A stretch of DNA of 64,000 nt from Ralstonia sp. 25mfcol4.1 (GCF_900104095.1 NZ_FNJO01000001.1:248001-312000); one strand, 5' to 3'. Shown: positions 21,186-29,249, counted from the stretch's first letter. Translations and numbers: made by a program. The notes: generated from the letters alone by a model not told the origin.

Positions 21186-22106
21186 ATGAGACCGAAAATC
21201 AACTTGCGGGCCGCCATGGCCCAAGTCACCGACGCGGCTGACGCTCGGATGACATTCGCCGAACTGTGCGCGGCTTTTTGCGCGATGTCGGACGACGATT
21301 CCGATGAGCGACGACTGAAAAAGTGGGTCGAAGCCTTTGGCACCTCTCCTGCCTGGGAACTCACCACTCGCCATTTTTCGCTCGCCGCCGAGGCGATGAT
21401 GCAGTCCGGCCAATACAAGGCGAGCACCGTCAACCGCGACTTGTCCAGCGTTGGCAGCGTTTTCAAGTGGGCGCAGCGCCGCCACCTCTCCCCTATCGGG
21501 TTTGTCTCACCCACCGTAGGTATCCCTCGCTACGACGAAGCCATCCGCCGCGTCGAAGTCAGCAACAAGGAAATCGAACGCTTGTTGGCGGCCGCACACG
21601 GCTACAAGGATCGCCGCTTTGCTGTCTACGTGCGCCTGATGATCGAAACCGGCGCCAGACGTGGAGAAGTACGCGAGCGCCAGTGGAAGGACGTCGACCT
21701 GGAGACGCGCACGATTACCGTGATCCAGACGAAGACCGATCGCCCGCGCACACTATTTTTCTCCGAAGAGACCGCCGCTCTAATTCGCCGAGTTTGGCCC
21801 GCAAAGCGCGAACCCGACGCCCTGGTATTCCAAGGCCGTCGTTACGGCCAGCCGATCAATTTCCGCAAGGCATGGGAAGACGTAGCCGCCGCAATCGGCC
21901 GCCCCGATCTGCATCTACATGACCTTCGCCACCACCGCGCCGCCGAACTATTGCGCAAAGGAACGACCCTCGCGGTGGCCGCCCAGGTCCTGGGTCATTC
22001 CTCTCTGATCCTTCAACGTCGTTACGGTCATCTCGAAGACGCAGTATTGCGACGCGCTGCCGAAAGTTCATGGCAGGCGCCTGGCGCAGATAACACGCTA
22101 CGATAG
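21186..22106 (+). CDS. Tyrosine recombinase (phage integrase family)
   Basis: The 306-residue protein has an N-terminal core-binding region (about residues 20-105) and a C-terminal catalytic domain carrying the full set of active residues: Arg in ETGARRGEV (158-159), His-x-x-Arg in LHDLRHH (245-248), His271 in LGHSS and the nucleophile Tyr280 in QRRYGHL. It would integrate and excise the element at tRNA-Val. The ATG at 21186 is preceded by AGGA. It lies next to attL and points into the element, and its own terminator follows at 22167. Confidence 0.95.
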   Translation: MRPKINLRAAMAQVTDAADARMTFAELCAAFCAMSDDDSDERRLKKWVEAFGTSPAWELTTRHFSLAAEAMMQSGQYKASTVNRDLSSVGSVFKWAQRRHLSPIGFVSPTVGIPRYDEAIRRVEVSNKEIERLLAAAHGYKDRRFAVYVRLMIETGARRGEVRERQWKDVDLETRTITVIQTKTDRPRTLFFSEETAALIRRVWPAKREPDALVFQGRRYGQPINFRKAWEDVAAAIGRPDLHLHDLRHHRAAELLRKGTTLAVAAQVLGHSSLILQRRYGHLEDAVLRRAAESSWQAPGADNTLR

Positions 22107-22453
22107 TGCTGCCCGCAACGAAAATTCAAATAAGCAGCGAAGACCCATTCGAGCGACATCACGCACTGACCCGGACCTCTCCGGGTCATTTTTTTTGTAA
22201 GGACATTCCCCTACGATTCGTTCGCTAAATGAAGGAATCGAGACCATGCGATTCATCGCGTCAACATCTCAAACATTGCACGCTTCGCTAATTTTCACTT
22301 CTGTTTAGCACCTGCTCCGAAGACGGTATCGAATACGATTTTCACCCCACAGGTGTCGCAAGGACCGTCCATTTCAACTCTCAAGTGTTTTCGCCTATCG
22401 TGACTCGTAGACCCTGCCCGAAGCTTGGTACGAAAGAAAACTACCTTATTGAG
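22107..22453. other. Regulatory gap between integrase and the replication/packaging operon
   Basis: This 347-nt, relatively A+T-rich gap holds the integrase terminator (22167-22196) and then about 250 nt that should contain the promoter of the rightward operon. No single promoter stands out. A possible 20-codon reading frame (ATG at 22246, stop ending 22308) has a GGAATCGAG stretch upstream and could be a leader peptide. A GTG-initiated N-terminal extension of the next gene, from 22385, is also open. Neither is strongly supported. Confidence 0.4.
22167..22196 (+). terminator. Terminator after the integrase gene
   Basis: TGACCCGG and CCGGGTCA form a perfect 8-bp stem with a six-base loop followed by eight T's, 61 nt past the integrase stop. 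It should isolate the integrase from the downstream operon. Confidence 0.92.
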
Positions 22454-22735
22454 ATGATGGAAAACGATACTTCCCTGAACGATCCGAACCAGTGGATTCA
22501 AGGTGAACTGGCGTGGGAAACCTTCTGCAAATGCCATCCCCATTTCGGATTTACCGGGAGCCTTCGCTCATGGGAAGCCTTTCGCCGTCGTCACGTTCAA
22601 ACCCTCATCGATAAAGGCGTGATGCGGCGCGCCGGTCGCGCCTACATTGCGCACAAGCACAGTTTCAACGCGGCCGCGTTTGCGTGCGTCACGCTCCCTT
22701 CCACGCTAAACAACGACACCACCAAGGCCGCGTAA
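22454..22735 (+). CDS. Small putative DNA-binding/excisionase-like protein
   Basis: The 93-residue protein resembles small phage excisionase- or AlpA-like proteins in layout: an aromatic-rich N-terminal part (WETFCKCHPHFGFTG) followed by a helix and a basic wing-like segment (LIDKGVMRRAGRAYIAH). I infer DNA binding; no family is firmly recognised. Its place, first after the integrase and before the helicase operon, fits a recombination directionality factor or operon activator. The ATG pair at 22454/22457 is preferred over the GTG at 22385, though neither has a strong ribosome site. It ends 9 nt before the next gene. Confidence 0.6.
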   Translation: MMENDTSLNDPNQWIQGELAWETFCKCHPHFGFTGSLRSWEAFRRRHVQTLIDKGVMRRAGRAYIAHKHSFNAAAFACVTLPSTLNNDTTKAA

Positions 22736-22744
22736 GGGGGCGCC

Positions 22745-23074
22745 ATGTCACGCACCCCGGATTGGCTTGCGCCCCTGGCTCAAGCACGCGAGGCGGGTTT
22801 GATGCCTGTGGCCCGGTATGTCCTGCTGACGCTTGGCTGCACGTCAATCCGACGTCCGTATGCCATCGCGATCCCCGACGCCTATCAGCCAAACCCGGGC
22901 GATAACTATCGGGCCCTGTTCGGGCTGGACATAGAAATCTTTTTCGGCGTCGACGTCGGTTTCCATCGCCTGCGACTGGTTTGCGAAAGTTGCATCGATG
23001 CTCATATCGGCCGCCTGGTTCTGTTGCCAGAATTGCGACCCACCTTCGTCATCATGAAACGGGGGGCGCAGTGA
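22745..23074 (+). CDS. Hypothetical protein preceding the helicase gene
   Basis: I do not recognise this 109-residue protein. It is mixed alpha/beta in character, with a Cys pair in RLVCESCIDAHIGRL near residues 76-90 and a Pro-rich middle. It is a real gene by context: it starts 9 nt after the previous gene, and its TGA overlaps the ATG of repA by one base (TGATG), so translation of the two is coupled. A replication-linked role is only an inference. Confidence 0.65.
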   Translation: MSRTPDWLAPLAQAREAGLMPVARYVLLTLGCTSIRRPYAIAIPDAYQPNPGDNYRALFGLDIEIFFGVDVGFHRLRLVCESCIDAHIGRLVLLPELRPTFVIMKRGAQ

Positions 23075-24240
23075 TGAGTCCCGGCGCGCTGACGATGGAA
23101 CTTGTACCCGAGGATTCGCAGATGAAGGCGGCGCGGATCGCGCTAAACGGGACAACGCCTTTCGACAAGCCCGTTGACGACCGTGCGGACAGACCCAGGT
23201 ACTTCGGCCTGACTGCGAAGGACCTTCGCGCTCTGCCGTGGCCGACCTGGATCGTTCGCGACGTCATCCCAAGTCGATCCATCGGCATGATGTTTGGCGG
23301 CCCCGGGTCGGCGAAATCCTTTCTGGCGATGGACCTTGCCGCCCACGTCACAAGGGGCGCCCCGTTCTACGGCCATAACACGCGCCAACTTCCAGTGACC
23401 TATGTCGTCCAGGAAGGACAGACCGGATTTAAGCAACGTGTCATGGCCTGGGAAACGCATCACCAGATCGACCTGCCGGATACCCTGCGATTCGTCATGG
23501 AACCCTTCTCCATCGCAAGCGCGGATTGCGTCCAGGGTTTGATCGAATTCATCAAACACGAGGACGCTGGCGACGGCATTATTATCATCGATACGTTGCA
23601 TGCAGCGATGATCGGTCTTGACGAAAACGCATCCCGCGACATGGGAATTGCGATCGAGATGGCAAAACAATTGCGCGACGCAACCGGCTGCACGATCATC
23701 GTTTGCCACCACACCGGCAAGGATGGGACGCGTGGCGAACGCGGTCATTCGTCCCTGCGCGCCGCCATGGACTTCTCGATCGAAGTCAAGCGCATCGGTA
23801 CGAAGACCCGGTCCTGGAACGCCAACAAGGTGAAGGACGGCGCCGACGACGATGGCGACGTACCGTTCTGCCTGACTGTCGTCGAAGTGGGACGGGACGA
23901 CGAAGGGTTTGCCGTGACATCCTGCGTCGCGCTGCCACAGGTAAAAGCGGACGACGGGCCGACGGTGGAAACCACGCAGACAGGTCGCCGGATCGGTGGC
24001 AATCAAAAAATCGCCCTTAATGCACTAGCCGATCCCTTGCGCAAATCGAACGTGTCCAACGTACCCGGCGCGCCTTTGGGACGTCCCTGCCTAGAACTCG
24101 ACAGAGCCATTCAGATCGTTGCCCCCCTGCTGGAGAATGTCGATCAAAGGCGGCGCAACGAACGTGCGAGCGATGCAATCCGAAAGCTGGTCGAAAGCCG
24201 CATCTACGGCCATCAAGACGGATGGATATGGAAAGCGTGA
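23074..24240 (+). CDS. RepA-like hexameric helicase (RecA/DnaB-fold ATPase)
   Basis: The 388-residue protein has an N-terminal lead-in and a RecA-fold ATPase with Walker A FGGPGSAKSF near residues 74-83, Walker B GIIIIDTLHAA near residues 168-178, and a sensor-like CTIIVCHHTGKDG near residue 210. This matches the AAA_25/RepA family, which includes the RSF1010 RepA helicase and phage or plasmid replicative helicases. A low-complexity linker (about 295-320) leads to a small C-terminal basic domain. The iteron cluster begins 10 bases after its stop, so it probably unwinds the element's own origin after excision. The ATG at 23074 is set by the TGATG coupling. Confidence 0.85.
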   Translation: MSPGALTMELVPEDSQMKAARIALNGTTPFDKPVDDRADRPRYFGLTAKDLRALPWPTWIVRDVIPSRSIGMMFGGPGSAKSFLAMDLAAHVTRGAPFYGHNTRQLPVTYVVQEGQTGFKQRVMAWETHHQIDLPDTLRFVMEPFSIASADCVQGLIEFIKHEDAGDGIIIIDTLHAAMIGLDENASRDMGIAIEMAKQLRDATGCTIIVCHHTGKDGTRGERGHSSLRAAMDFSIEVKRIGTKTRSWNANKVKDGADDDGDVPFCLTVVEVGRDDEGFAVTSCVALPQVKADDGPTVETTQTGRRIGGNQKIALNALADPLRKSNVSNVPGAPLGRPCLELDRAIQIVAPLLENVDQRRRNERASDAIRKLVESRIYGHQDGWIWKA

Positions 24241-24250
24241 TGCACCACTT

Positions 24251-24433
24251 TTCCCGTTTTCCTATTGATTCCCGTTTACCCGTTTTAGAGACCCTTAAAC
24301 GGGAATCCCACACCCCTTCCCGCTTTCCCGTTCTTTCCCGTTCCCCTTTAGGGGGGAACGGGAAAACGGGAAACGGGAAGGAGGAACGGTGCCGATCCGA
24401 ATCTGTGAATTCCCGGCGAACCAAGAACGGGAA
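24251..24433. repeat. Iteron cluster with large palindrome, probable replication origin
   Basis: The octamer TTCCCGTT occurs at 24251, 24269, 24325 and 24335, with near copies at 24278 and 24317. Its complement AACGGGAA occurs at 24298, 24357, 24365, 24372 and 24426. Copies at 24317-24342 face those at 24357-24379 across CCCC-TTTA-GGGG, forming a palindrome of about 63 nt able to fold into a long hairpin. The array fills the gap between the helicase gene and the next small gene. Repeated binding sites plus a foldback next to a helicase gene are typical of an iteron origin or single-strand initiation site. Confidence 0.8.
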
Positions 24434-24446
24434 GCGGGAGACTGCT

Positions 24447-24638
24447 ATGCGCTGTTGTGAGGATTGCCGTTACTTTGGCGGACGGGACGACAGAGGAACT
24501 CCCATCTGCTGGACACGCGGTGCAACCGAAATGATCCGCACCGCGCAGCGCGCCAGCCTGGCTGGCGCGAACGCCCTGAACCGGTGCGAGACGTTCGTGC
24601 TGATCGCCACCGAGGTGGACAAACCCAATGACCAATGA
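24447..24638 (+). CDS. Small cysteine-rich protein (possible zinc finger)
   Basis: The 63-residue protein begins MRCCEDCRYFGG, with further cysteines near residues 24 and 47; the CxxC plus two later Cys suggests a small zinc-binding fold. A GCGGGAG ribosome site precedes the ATG at 24447 and is itself embedded at the edge of the iteron array. Its stop overlaps the start of the next gene by 11 nt. Family unknown; small phage zinc-finger proteins of this shape are common. Confidence 0.6.
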   Translation: MRCCEDCRYFGGRDDRGTPICWTRGATEMIRTAQRASLAGANALNRCETFVLIATEVDKPNDQ

Positions 24639-24810
24639 CGAACGAATCGGCCTGGCACGCGGTAAAGAACTTGCCACCGTACCGGCGCGCTATCGCGGCA
24701 GATATGCCTATCCACTCTGGCCGTATCGACCCTATCAGACCGACGGTCAGACCGACGTCGTCGAAGGCGATGACCTGTGGAGCAATCAACGTGACACGGT
24801 GCAACCATGA
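24628..24810 (+). CDS. Hypothetical 60-residue protein
   Basis: I do not recognise this protein. It is basic at its start and Tyr/Pro-rich in the middle (YPLWPYRPYQTDGQTD). It is supported by gene packing: it begins inside the end of the previous gene, and its TGA overlaps the next ATG as ATGA. An alternative frame from 24635 (104 residues) is less likely because it would run well into the next gene. Confidence 0.55.
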   Translation: MTNDERIGLARGKELATVPARYRGRYAYPLWPYRPYQTDGQTDVVEGDDLWSNQRDTVQP

Positions 24811-25238
24811 CCACGCCGCTGCAATCCATCGGCAATCGACTGGCCCATCTGCGTCGCGACGCCCTAGCGCACTTCGGCCGTCACGGACTTCGCGACTATC
24901 CATCGCGCCAGGTGCTATTGCTGGGCAACCGCCTGCGCCGTATCAGTGACGACGCCGAGGCGCTGGGTTTGACGTTAGCTGACCTGCTCACGCTGCTGGG
25001 CACAAACCGTGCCGACTGGCTATCCATGCCGCAAGAAGTACGGGAGCGCAAGGCGAAGCTCTTTGACCTGTCGTTCGTCGGCACGGAATGGTCGGCGATG
25101 CGGCGGCGCGACGCATGGAACACGCCCGAGCGGGCACCGCTGTTGTACGTTGCCGGCGCTCTGATTCTGGAGTCCATGCACACTCCCGAAGGCGAAGTAG
25201 CCTATCGCCCTGTGTTCGACGCGATGGGCTTCCGATAA
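24807..25238 (+). CDS. Hypothetical 143-residue phage-type protein
   Basis: Starting at an ATGA overlap with the previous gene, it encodes a largely helical protein with a Leu/Arg-rich N-terminus and a LTLADLLTLLGTNRADW segment near residues 56-72 that could be a helix-turn-helix. No family is recognised with confidence. Its stop TAA overlaps a further ATG (a 22-codon frame to 25306, unconvincing). It is the last gene before the 209-nt gap ahead of the terminase small subunit. Confidence 0.6.
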   Translation: MTTPLQSIGNRLAHLRRDALAHFGRHGLRDYPSRQVLLLGNRLRRISDDAEALGLTLADLLTLLGTNRADWLSMPQEVRERKAKLFDLSFVGTEWSAMRRRDAWNTPERAPLLYVAGALILESMHTPEGEVAYRPVFDAMGFR

Positions 25239-25447
25239 TGGGCAGTGCAAGCAGTGACAAGCTACGCCGCTTTGCGAAGAAGGGCGGGGGGCAGTCTAGA
25301 CCTTGATTGGCATCGCCGACCATGCGCCGCTCTGCCGAAGTGTGAAACGCCCATAGATTTCGGCACTGGCGAAACATGAAAATACTGCATAGCCTATTTG
25401 GAATCGGTCGCGACGTGCTGAGAATCGCGGCAAACCCGGAGAGGATC
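25239..25447. other. Gap before the terminase gene with a possible packaging site
   Basis: This 209-nt stretch has no convincing gene. It contains a G-rich core AGGGCGGGGGGCAG at 25281-25294. HK97-type phages usually place cos directly upstream of the terminase small-subunit gene, and their cohesive ends are often G-rich, so this core is a candidate cos or pac site. The identification rests on position and composition only. A possible longer start of the terminase gene at 25376 lies inside this gap. Confidence 0.35.
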
Positions 25448-25900
25448 ATGCGTAAGCGCGAAGCACGCAACGTCGAAGCCGCCGCTGCCAACACTACGGA
25501 ATGGCTGCCCCCGGAATGGCTGGGAACGGCCGCTGCGACGGTCTGGCGCGAAACCCTGGCATCCGTGACGCCTGGACATTTCGCCCAGGCTGACGAACAG
25601 CTACTGGCCGACTACTGCCACCAGGCGGCCGTCCTGCGCGATCTTCGCGCGCTCCAGGCCAAAGCAAAGCGGCGCATCGCCAGCCAGCGCGCCGAAGCCC
25701 GCGCTATCGATGCCGACGTCGACCGTGCCGCCAGGCTGCTGCTGGCCCTGACACGCGCGCTGCGCCTGTCGCCGGTGTCCCGCCGCCTGGACGCTGACGC
25801 GAATACCGCGTTACCACCGTCGAACAACGGCCGCCGCCACAAGCTGGCGCCAGTGCATATGTACGCCACCGCAAATTCCGCTGACCCGTATTTGCCATGA
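25448..25900 (+). CDS. Phage terminase small subunit, P27 family
   Basis: The 150-residue protein carries the P27-type terminase small-subunit pattern: LPPEWLGTAAATVWRETL near residues 20-37, an AQADEQLLADYCHQAAVLRD helix, and a later LLLALTRALRLSPVSRR segment. Such proteins bind the packaging site and recruit the large terminase. The ATG at 25448 is preferred for its GGAGAGG ribosome site; an upstream ATG at 25376 would add 24 residues. No large terminase follows, which is unusual for a phage but normal for satellites that redirect a helper's packaging motor. It overlaps the next gene by ATGA. Confidence 0.82.
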   Translation: MRKREARNVEAAAANTTEWLPPEWLGTAAATVWRETLASVTPGHFAQADEQLLADYCHQAAVLRDLRALQAKAKRRIASQRAEARAIDADVDRAARLLLALTRALRLSPVSRRLDADANTALPPSNNGRRHKLAPVHMYATANSADPYLP

Positions 25901-26121
25901 CGGCAACATCCTGGATCGATTCGATCTACGCGAAGTCCGTGCCGGCGCTAGAATTACCACGCTTTCGACGTCCGCCCAAACCGGAACGGATCGCACGAAA
26001 CGACCCCGACGGACGGCGCGTCGTCTGGCGCCACGATGCACGCCGGATCATGACGCCCGAATGCGCGCGCGATCCGCTGCGGGTGGATACCTTGCTTGCC
26101 CACGGAGCGATGAAGGACTAA
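25897..26121 (+). CDS. Hypothetical protein coupled to the terminase gene
   Basis: This 74-residue Arg/Pro-rich basic protein starts at an ATGA overlap with the terminase small-subunit stop, so the two are translationally coupled. No domain is recognised. In phage operons a small gene at this position can be a head-morphogenesis or terminase accessory protein, but the sequence does not show which. Confidence 0.55.
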   Translation: MTATSWIDSIYAKSVPALELPRFRRPPKPERIARNDPDGRRVVWRHDARRIMTPECARDPLRVDTLLAHGAMKD

Positions 26122-26228
26122 CCTGCATATCGAAGCACGGTCAGCCGTTGCTGTACCTGCTTCCATTCCTCATCGGCGACGGTAGCTTTTCCGGTCCGAT
26201 GCACTAAGCGAAACACGCTGACGCATCT

Positions 26229-26486
26229 ATGCCGACTGACCGTTCCGTCGAACATCCTACCGTCTCCTATGAACGTGGCCGGGTTTGGCGTTGCCTGACC
26301 GGCCTACCCGATGGCGCGCCGTTGGACGTCGTCAGCACGATTACCCGGATGCCAGCACGGACGGTCCGCCGCGTTTTACGCGCCCTAATGGCTGAAGGCC
26401 AAGTCACACAATCCCGCCGTGCCGGCGCGCTGTGTTACCGCCTCTCATACCCAGGATCGACAAAGGTTTCCGCAAGCCTGCGCTGA
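26229..26486 (+). CDS. Small winged-helix DNA-binding protein
   Basis: The 85-residue protein reads as a winged helix: PLDVVSTITRMPARTVRRVLRALMAEGQVTQSRR (residues about 31-64) gives helix-turn-helix and wing of the IclR/MarR kind, with LCYRLS as the following strand. It could be a late regulator of the capsid genes or a repressor. It lies 107 nt after the preceding gene, leaving room for a promoter, and 43 nt before the next. Confidence 0.6.
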   Translation: MPTDRSVEHPTVSYERGRVWRCLTGLPDGAPLDVVSTITRMPARTVRRVLRALMAEGQVTQSRRAGALCYRLSYPGSTKVSASLR

Positions 26487-26529
26487 ACTCCTTTCACAAC
26501 GATCGCAACCCTTTCCCGTGGAGAGGACC

Positions 26530-27108
26530 ATGCAAACATACCCGCGACTTTCCGACACGCAGCACGCATGCCGCGCTGCCTGTGAAAACCTGCTGTCGAC
26601 TTGCGACCGTCTCTATGCAGACCTACCCAACGACTGCGATGCCGATGCGGCCGACGGCATCGATCGCCAGTTGGAAAAGGGTGAAGCTACCGTCTGGCGA
26701 CGCATTGAGTACGCCGGCCAGGGTGTTCGCGTTCTGGAAACGATCGCTACGCATCTGCGCAATGGCGCCGACATCCAGCACGCCGAACACGAACCGACCG
26801 TGGCTGACGCCGCCCGTCTGCTGCGCGCCGCGCGCATGGCTGGTGTCGTCGCCCAGGACAAGGTCGACCAGACCGCGATCGAGATCGAAACGGCAGCTAG
26901 GAATAGCCTAGGGCGCCTGGCCCGGATCAGCGTCGAAATCAAGGGTCTGTGTCTCGCCCTGGACATTGCGAAGGCAAATCAGCGCCTGTCCTGGTTGCGA
27001 CGCGTCGCCGCGAACGATCCGAACGAGGACATGCGCGACGTCATTCGAGATTCCGAAAAGCGGGTCGCGGCGGCGAAGCTGGCCTATGCGACGCGGGAGA
27101 AGGTATGA
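26530..27108 (+). CDS. Hypothetical helical protein upstream of the capsid gene
   Basis: The 192-residue protein is almost entirely helical, acidic in its N-terminal third and rich in Ala, Glu and Arg. No family is recognised. A GGAGAGG ribosome site precedes the ATG at 26530, and its TGA overlaps the following ATG as ATGA. Its position between the terminase and the capsid gene suggests a structural or assembly role, which is inference from order alone. Confidence 0.55.
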   Translation: MQTYPRLSDTQHACRAACENLLSTCDRLYADLPNDCDADAADGIDRQLEKGEATVWRRIEYAGQGVRVLETIATHLRNGADIQHAEHEPTVADAARLLRAARMAGVVAQDKVDQTAIEIETAARNSLGRLARISVEIKGLCLALDIAKANQRLSWLRRVAANDPNEDMRDVIRDSEKRVAAAKLAYATREKV

Positions 27109-27623
27109 CCTCAAACCTTTCCTATGCTGGCGGCATCGCCAACCGATCCAGCGACGATCCCCGTCTGGCCGAACTTGATCGCGACAATGCTGCCCTGCGT
27201 CGGGAACTTGGCGACCTGTGGCAACACGTCGCCCGAATCTCCGACGCTCAGAGTCCGTCACCACCCGTCGACTATTCACGCGGACTGGAGGACATGGCGC
27301 GGACGGTCCAGGTGCTGACGAAACGGGTCGCTGAACTGGAAGGCCGCATCAATGCGCGCATCGATGCATCCGCCGAATCAACGCTCAAACGGGCGATGAA
27401 ATCTGTCGCTGGTGTCCTGGCCGACGAGGTAGCGATGATCCGCGATCACGGAAAGCGGCTGGACGTTCTGGATGACCGGTCGCAAAGCCTGGCACGAACG
27501 ATCGATGACACCGTCACGGATTCCGCCAGACGCCACCGAGAACTATCCAACATCGCTACCTGGCAAGTAGACGCAGCTGCCGCGCGGCTGGTCAGCGAAG
27601 CCCGCGCGTTTGTATCCGACTGA
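27105..27623 (+). CDS. Coiled-coil protein directly upstream of the capsid gene (possible scaffold)
   Basis: The 172-residue protein has long heptad-like helices (LAELDRDNAALRRELGDLW near residues 21-39; MARTVQVLTKRVAELEGRI near residues 64-82). It is highly charged and has no membrane segment. HK97-like phages place a scaffold, a protease or a delta domain just before the major capsid gene; this protein is shaped like a scaffold, while no protease is visible. Start is fixed by the ATGA overlap at 27105. Tail-fibre-like coiled coil is an alternative. Confidence 0.6.
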   Translation: MTSNLSYAGGIANRSSDDPRLAELDRDNAALRRELGDLWQHVARISDAQSPSPPVDYSRGLEDMARTVQVLTKRVAELEGRINARIDASAESTLKRAMKSVAGVLADEVAMIRDHGKRLDVLDDRSQSLARTIDDTVTDSARRHRELSNIATWQVDAAAARLVSEARAFVSD

Positions 27624-27749
27624 TTTAAGGTGCCCGCGCCTGGCGAAACCAGGCCATGCGGGTTTGTCGAAAGTGTGCGAAACGGTTTCATGTTCGAAGC
27701 CGACGCACCACCAAGAGAGGAAGACCAATCCGAACATGGATTGAAGATC

Positions 27750-29033
27750 ATGAACCAAACCCAGCAATACGAAATCCTTCGCCGCGCCATACAGTCGGCT
27801 CTGGACTCAGGCGACGACGCGACCGCCGATCAACTGATGATCGAGATCAAGGCTATGAACCCACCGAACACGCCGGCTTCGGTAGCTCCCGTCAAGACGA
27901 CGACCATCGCGGCGAGCAGGGATATTCCCCCTGCGACGGACCGTGCCGCTCCGCTTTGGCAAGCCCTGACCTGCCGCGTCATTGCTGCAATCGAACGCAA
28001 GGCGATCCAGGATATCGCCGCAGCACGCTATGGCGACCTGAACCGCAAACAGTCGGATGCACTCGCCATCATGGTCAAGGACGCTCAGGGTCCTGCGATG
28101 ACGAACGTCGCCGGCTGGGCGAAAGAACTGACGCGAGAAGCCTATGGCGCCTTTCTCAAGGAGCTTGCGAAGGTATCGGTTTTTGCATCGCTACCCCTCC
28201 AGGACGAGACTTTTAACGGCGCCACGTCGATCACGATCCCGTCACGGGACCCGTCGTCGTCGACGCCTAACCTCGCTGCCACATGGCGGAAGGAAAGCGA
28301 TCCGATCCGCGTAGGCGCCCTGAAGCTGCACGGGGTAAAGCTGTTGCCCTATGCGCCCGCTGTCATCGGATCATTTACCCTGGAATTGCTCCAGCGATCG
28401 ACACCGTCGATCGAACGCGTCATCCGTGAATCGATCCTGATCGATAGCGCAACGGCGTTCGACACGAAGTTTCTGTCCACCGATGCTTCGGTCGCTGAGG
28501 TATCGCCGGCCGGCATCTTGAACGGTCTGCCCGCTGGCAACACGTTCCCCAGTACCGGCGCGACGCCGGCCACGATCACGGCCGACCTGAAAAAGGCAAT
28601 CGGCATTCTTTTGGGTCAGGGCTTGTCGTCCGCCGGCCTGGTCTGGGTCATTTCGCCATTGAATGCCGTGGCACTTCGTATGCTGATTTCTGCCACGGGC
28701 GCACTACAGTTCCCGGAGATGGCAAGCCGACGTCTGATCGACCTGCCGGTCGTCATATCGCAAAACGTCGCCGACGCCGACGTTTATCTGATTGATGGAG
28801 GCAGCGTGGCGCGCGTTCTACCCGTACCGACGTTCGACGTGTCAACCGAAGCAACGATCCACGAGGAAGACACGATCCCGCTGCCCATCGTCGACGACGC
28901 GGGTCTGACCGCTACCCCAACGCGATCGATGTTCCAGACCTATTCCGCCGCGCTACGCGCGGTCTATGAGGGCATATCCTGGGGAGCATTGCGCGCATCG
29001 CCGATCGTCCGTATTACCGACGTCGCCTGGTAG
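27750..29033 (+). CDS. HK97-fold major capsid protein
   Basis: The 427-residue protein follows the HK97-type capsid plan: a helical N-terminal region, then a core from about residue 130 with SIERVIRESILIDSATAFD (like the spine-helix segment of many capsid proteins), AGLVWVISPLNAVALRML and a RRLIDLPVVISQNVADADVYLIDG strand set near residues 325-350, ending with a surface-loop and a typical ALRAVYEGISWGALRASPIVRI C-terminus. The ATG at 27750 is chosen; an in-frame ATG at 27690 is possible, and neither has a strong ribosome site. No protease, portal or head-tail connector gene accompanies it. A terminator follows 52 nt after the stop. Confidence 0.82.
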   Translation: MNQTQQYEILRRAIQSALDSGDDATADQLMIEIKAMNPPNTPASVAPVKTTTIAASRDIPPATDRAAPLWQALTCRVIAAIERKAIQDIAAARYGDLNRKQSDALAIMVKDAQGPAMTNVAGWAKELTREAYGAFLKELAKVSVFASLPLQDETFNGATSITIPSRDPSSSTPNLAATWRKESDPIRVGALKLHGVKLLPYAPAVIGSFTLELLQRSTPSIERVIRESILIDSATAFDTKFLSTDASVAEVSPAGILNGLPAGNTFPSTGATPATITADLKKAIGILLGQGLSSAGLVWVISPLNAVALRMLISATGALQFPEMASRRLIDLPVVISQNVADADVYLIDGGSVARVLPVPTFDVSTEATIHEEDTIPLPIVDDAGLTATPTRSMFQTYSAALRAVYEGISWGALRASPIVRITDVAW

Positions 29034-29085
29034 AAGACGTTTTCAGCGAGGACGACGCGCGCATCAGTCCGCGTCGTCATTTCCC

Positions 29086-29120
29086 ACCCGAGGGGGCGAC
29101 GGACCCTTCGGGTGTTTTTT
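29086..29120 (+). terminator. Terminator after the capsid gene
   Basis: ACCCGAGGG pairs with CCCTTCGGGT (one bulged base), followed by six T's. It closes the rightward phage-like operon, and base composition falls sharply just past it. Confidence 0.88.
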
Positions 29121-29249
29121 ATTCAGCAGGGAATTCAGGAGAGCGCTGGAACCTGCCTTCTGCTGCAACAATAGCCCTACGCCATTTTGCCCAGCCAGCC
29201 CCCCCAATTTCCCTGTCCTAGCGCATGCAACCAAATCTGCCCTATAAAT

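Noticed and set aside
22295..22543. Minus-strand 82-codon frame in the element
   Set aside because: It has a CxxC and a plausible look, but it overlaps the better placed plus-strand gene and has no ribosome site or partner.
24251..24433. CRISPR array
   Set aside because: The repeats are 8 bp, occur in both orientations and have irregular spacing; this is an iteron/palindrome region. No CRISPR array is seen elsewhere.
25088..25306. Plus-strand 72-codon frame and the 22-codon frame at 25238
   Set aside because: The first overlaps the gene ending at 25238 in another frame; the second has a TAATG overlap but is too short to support.
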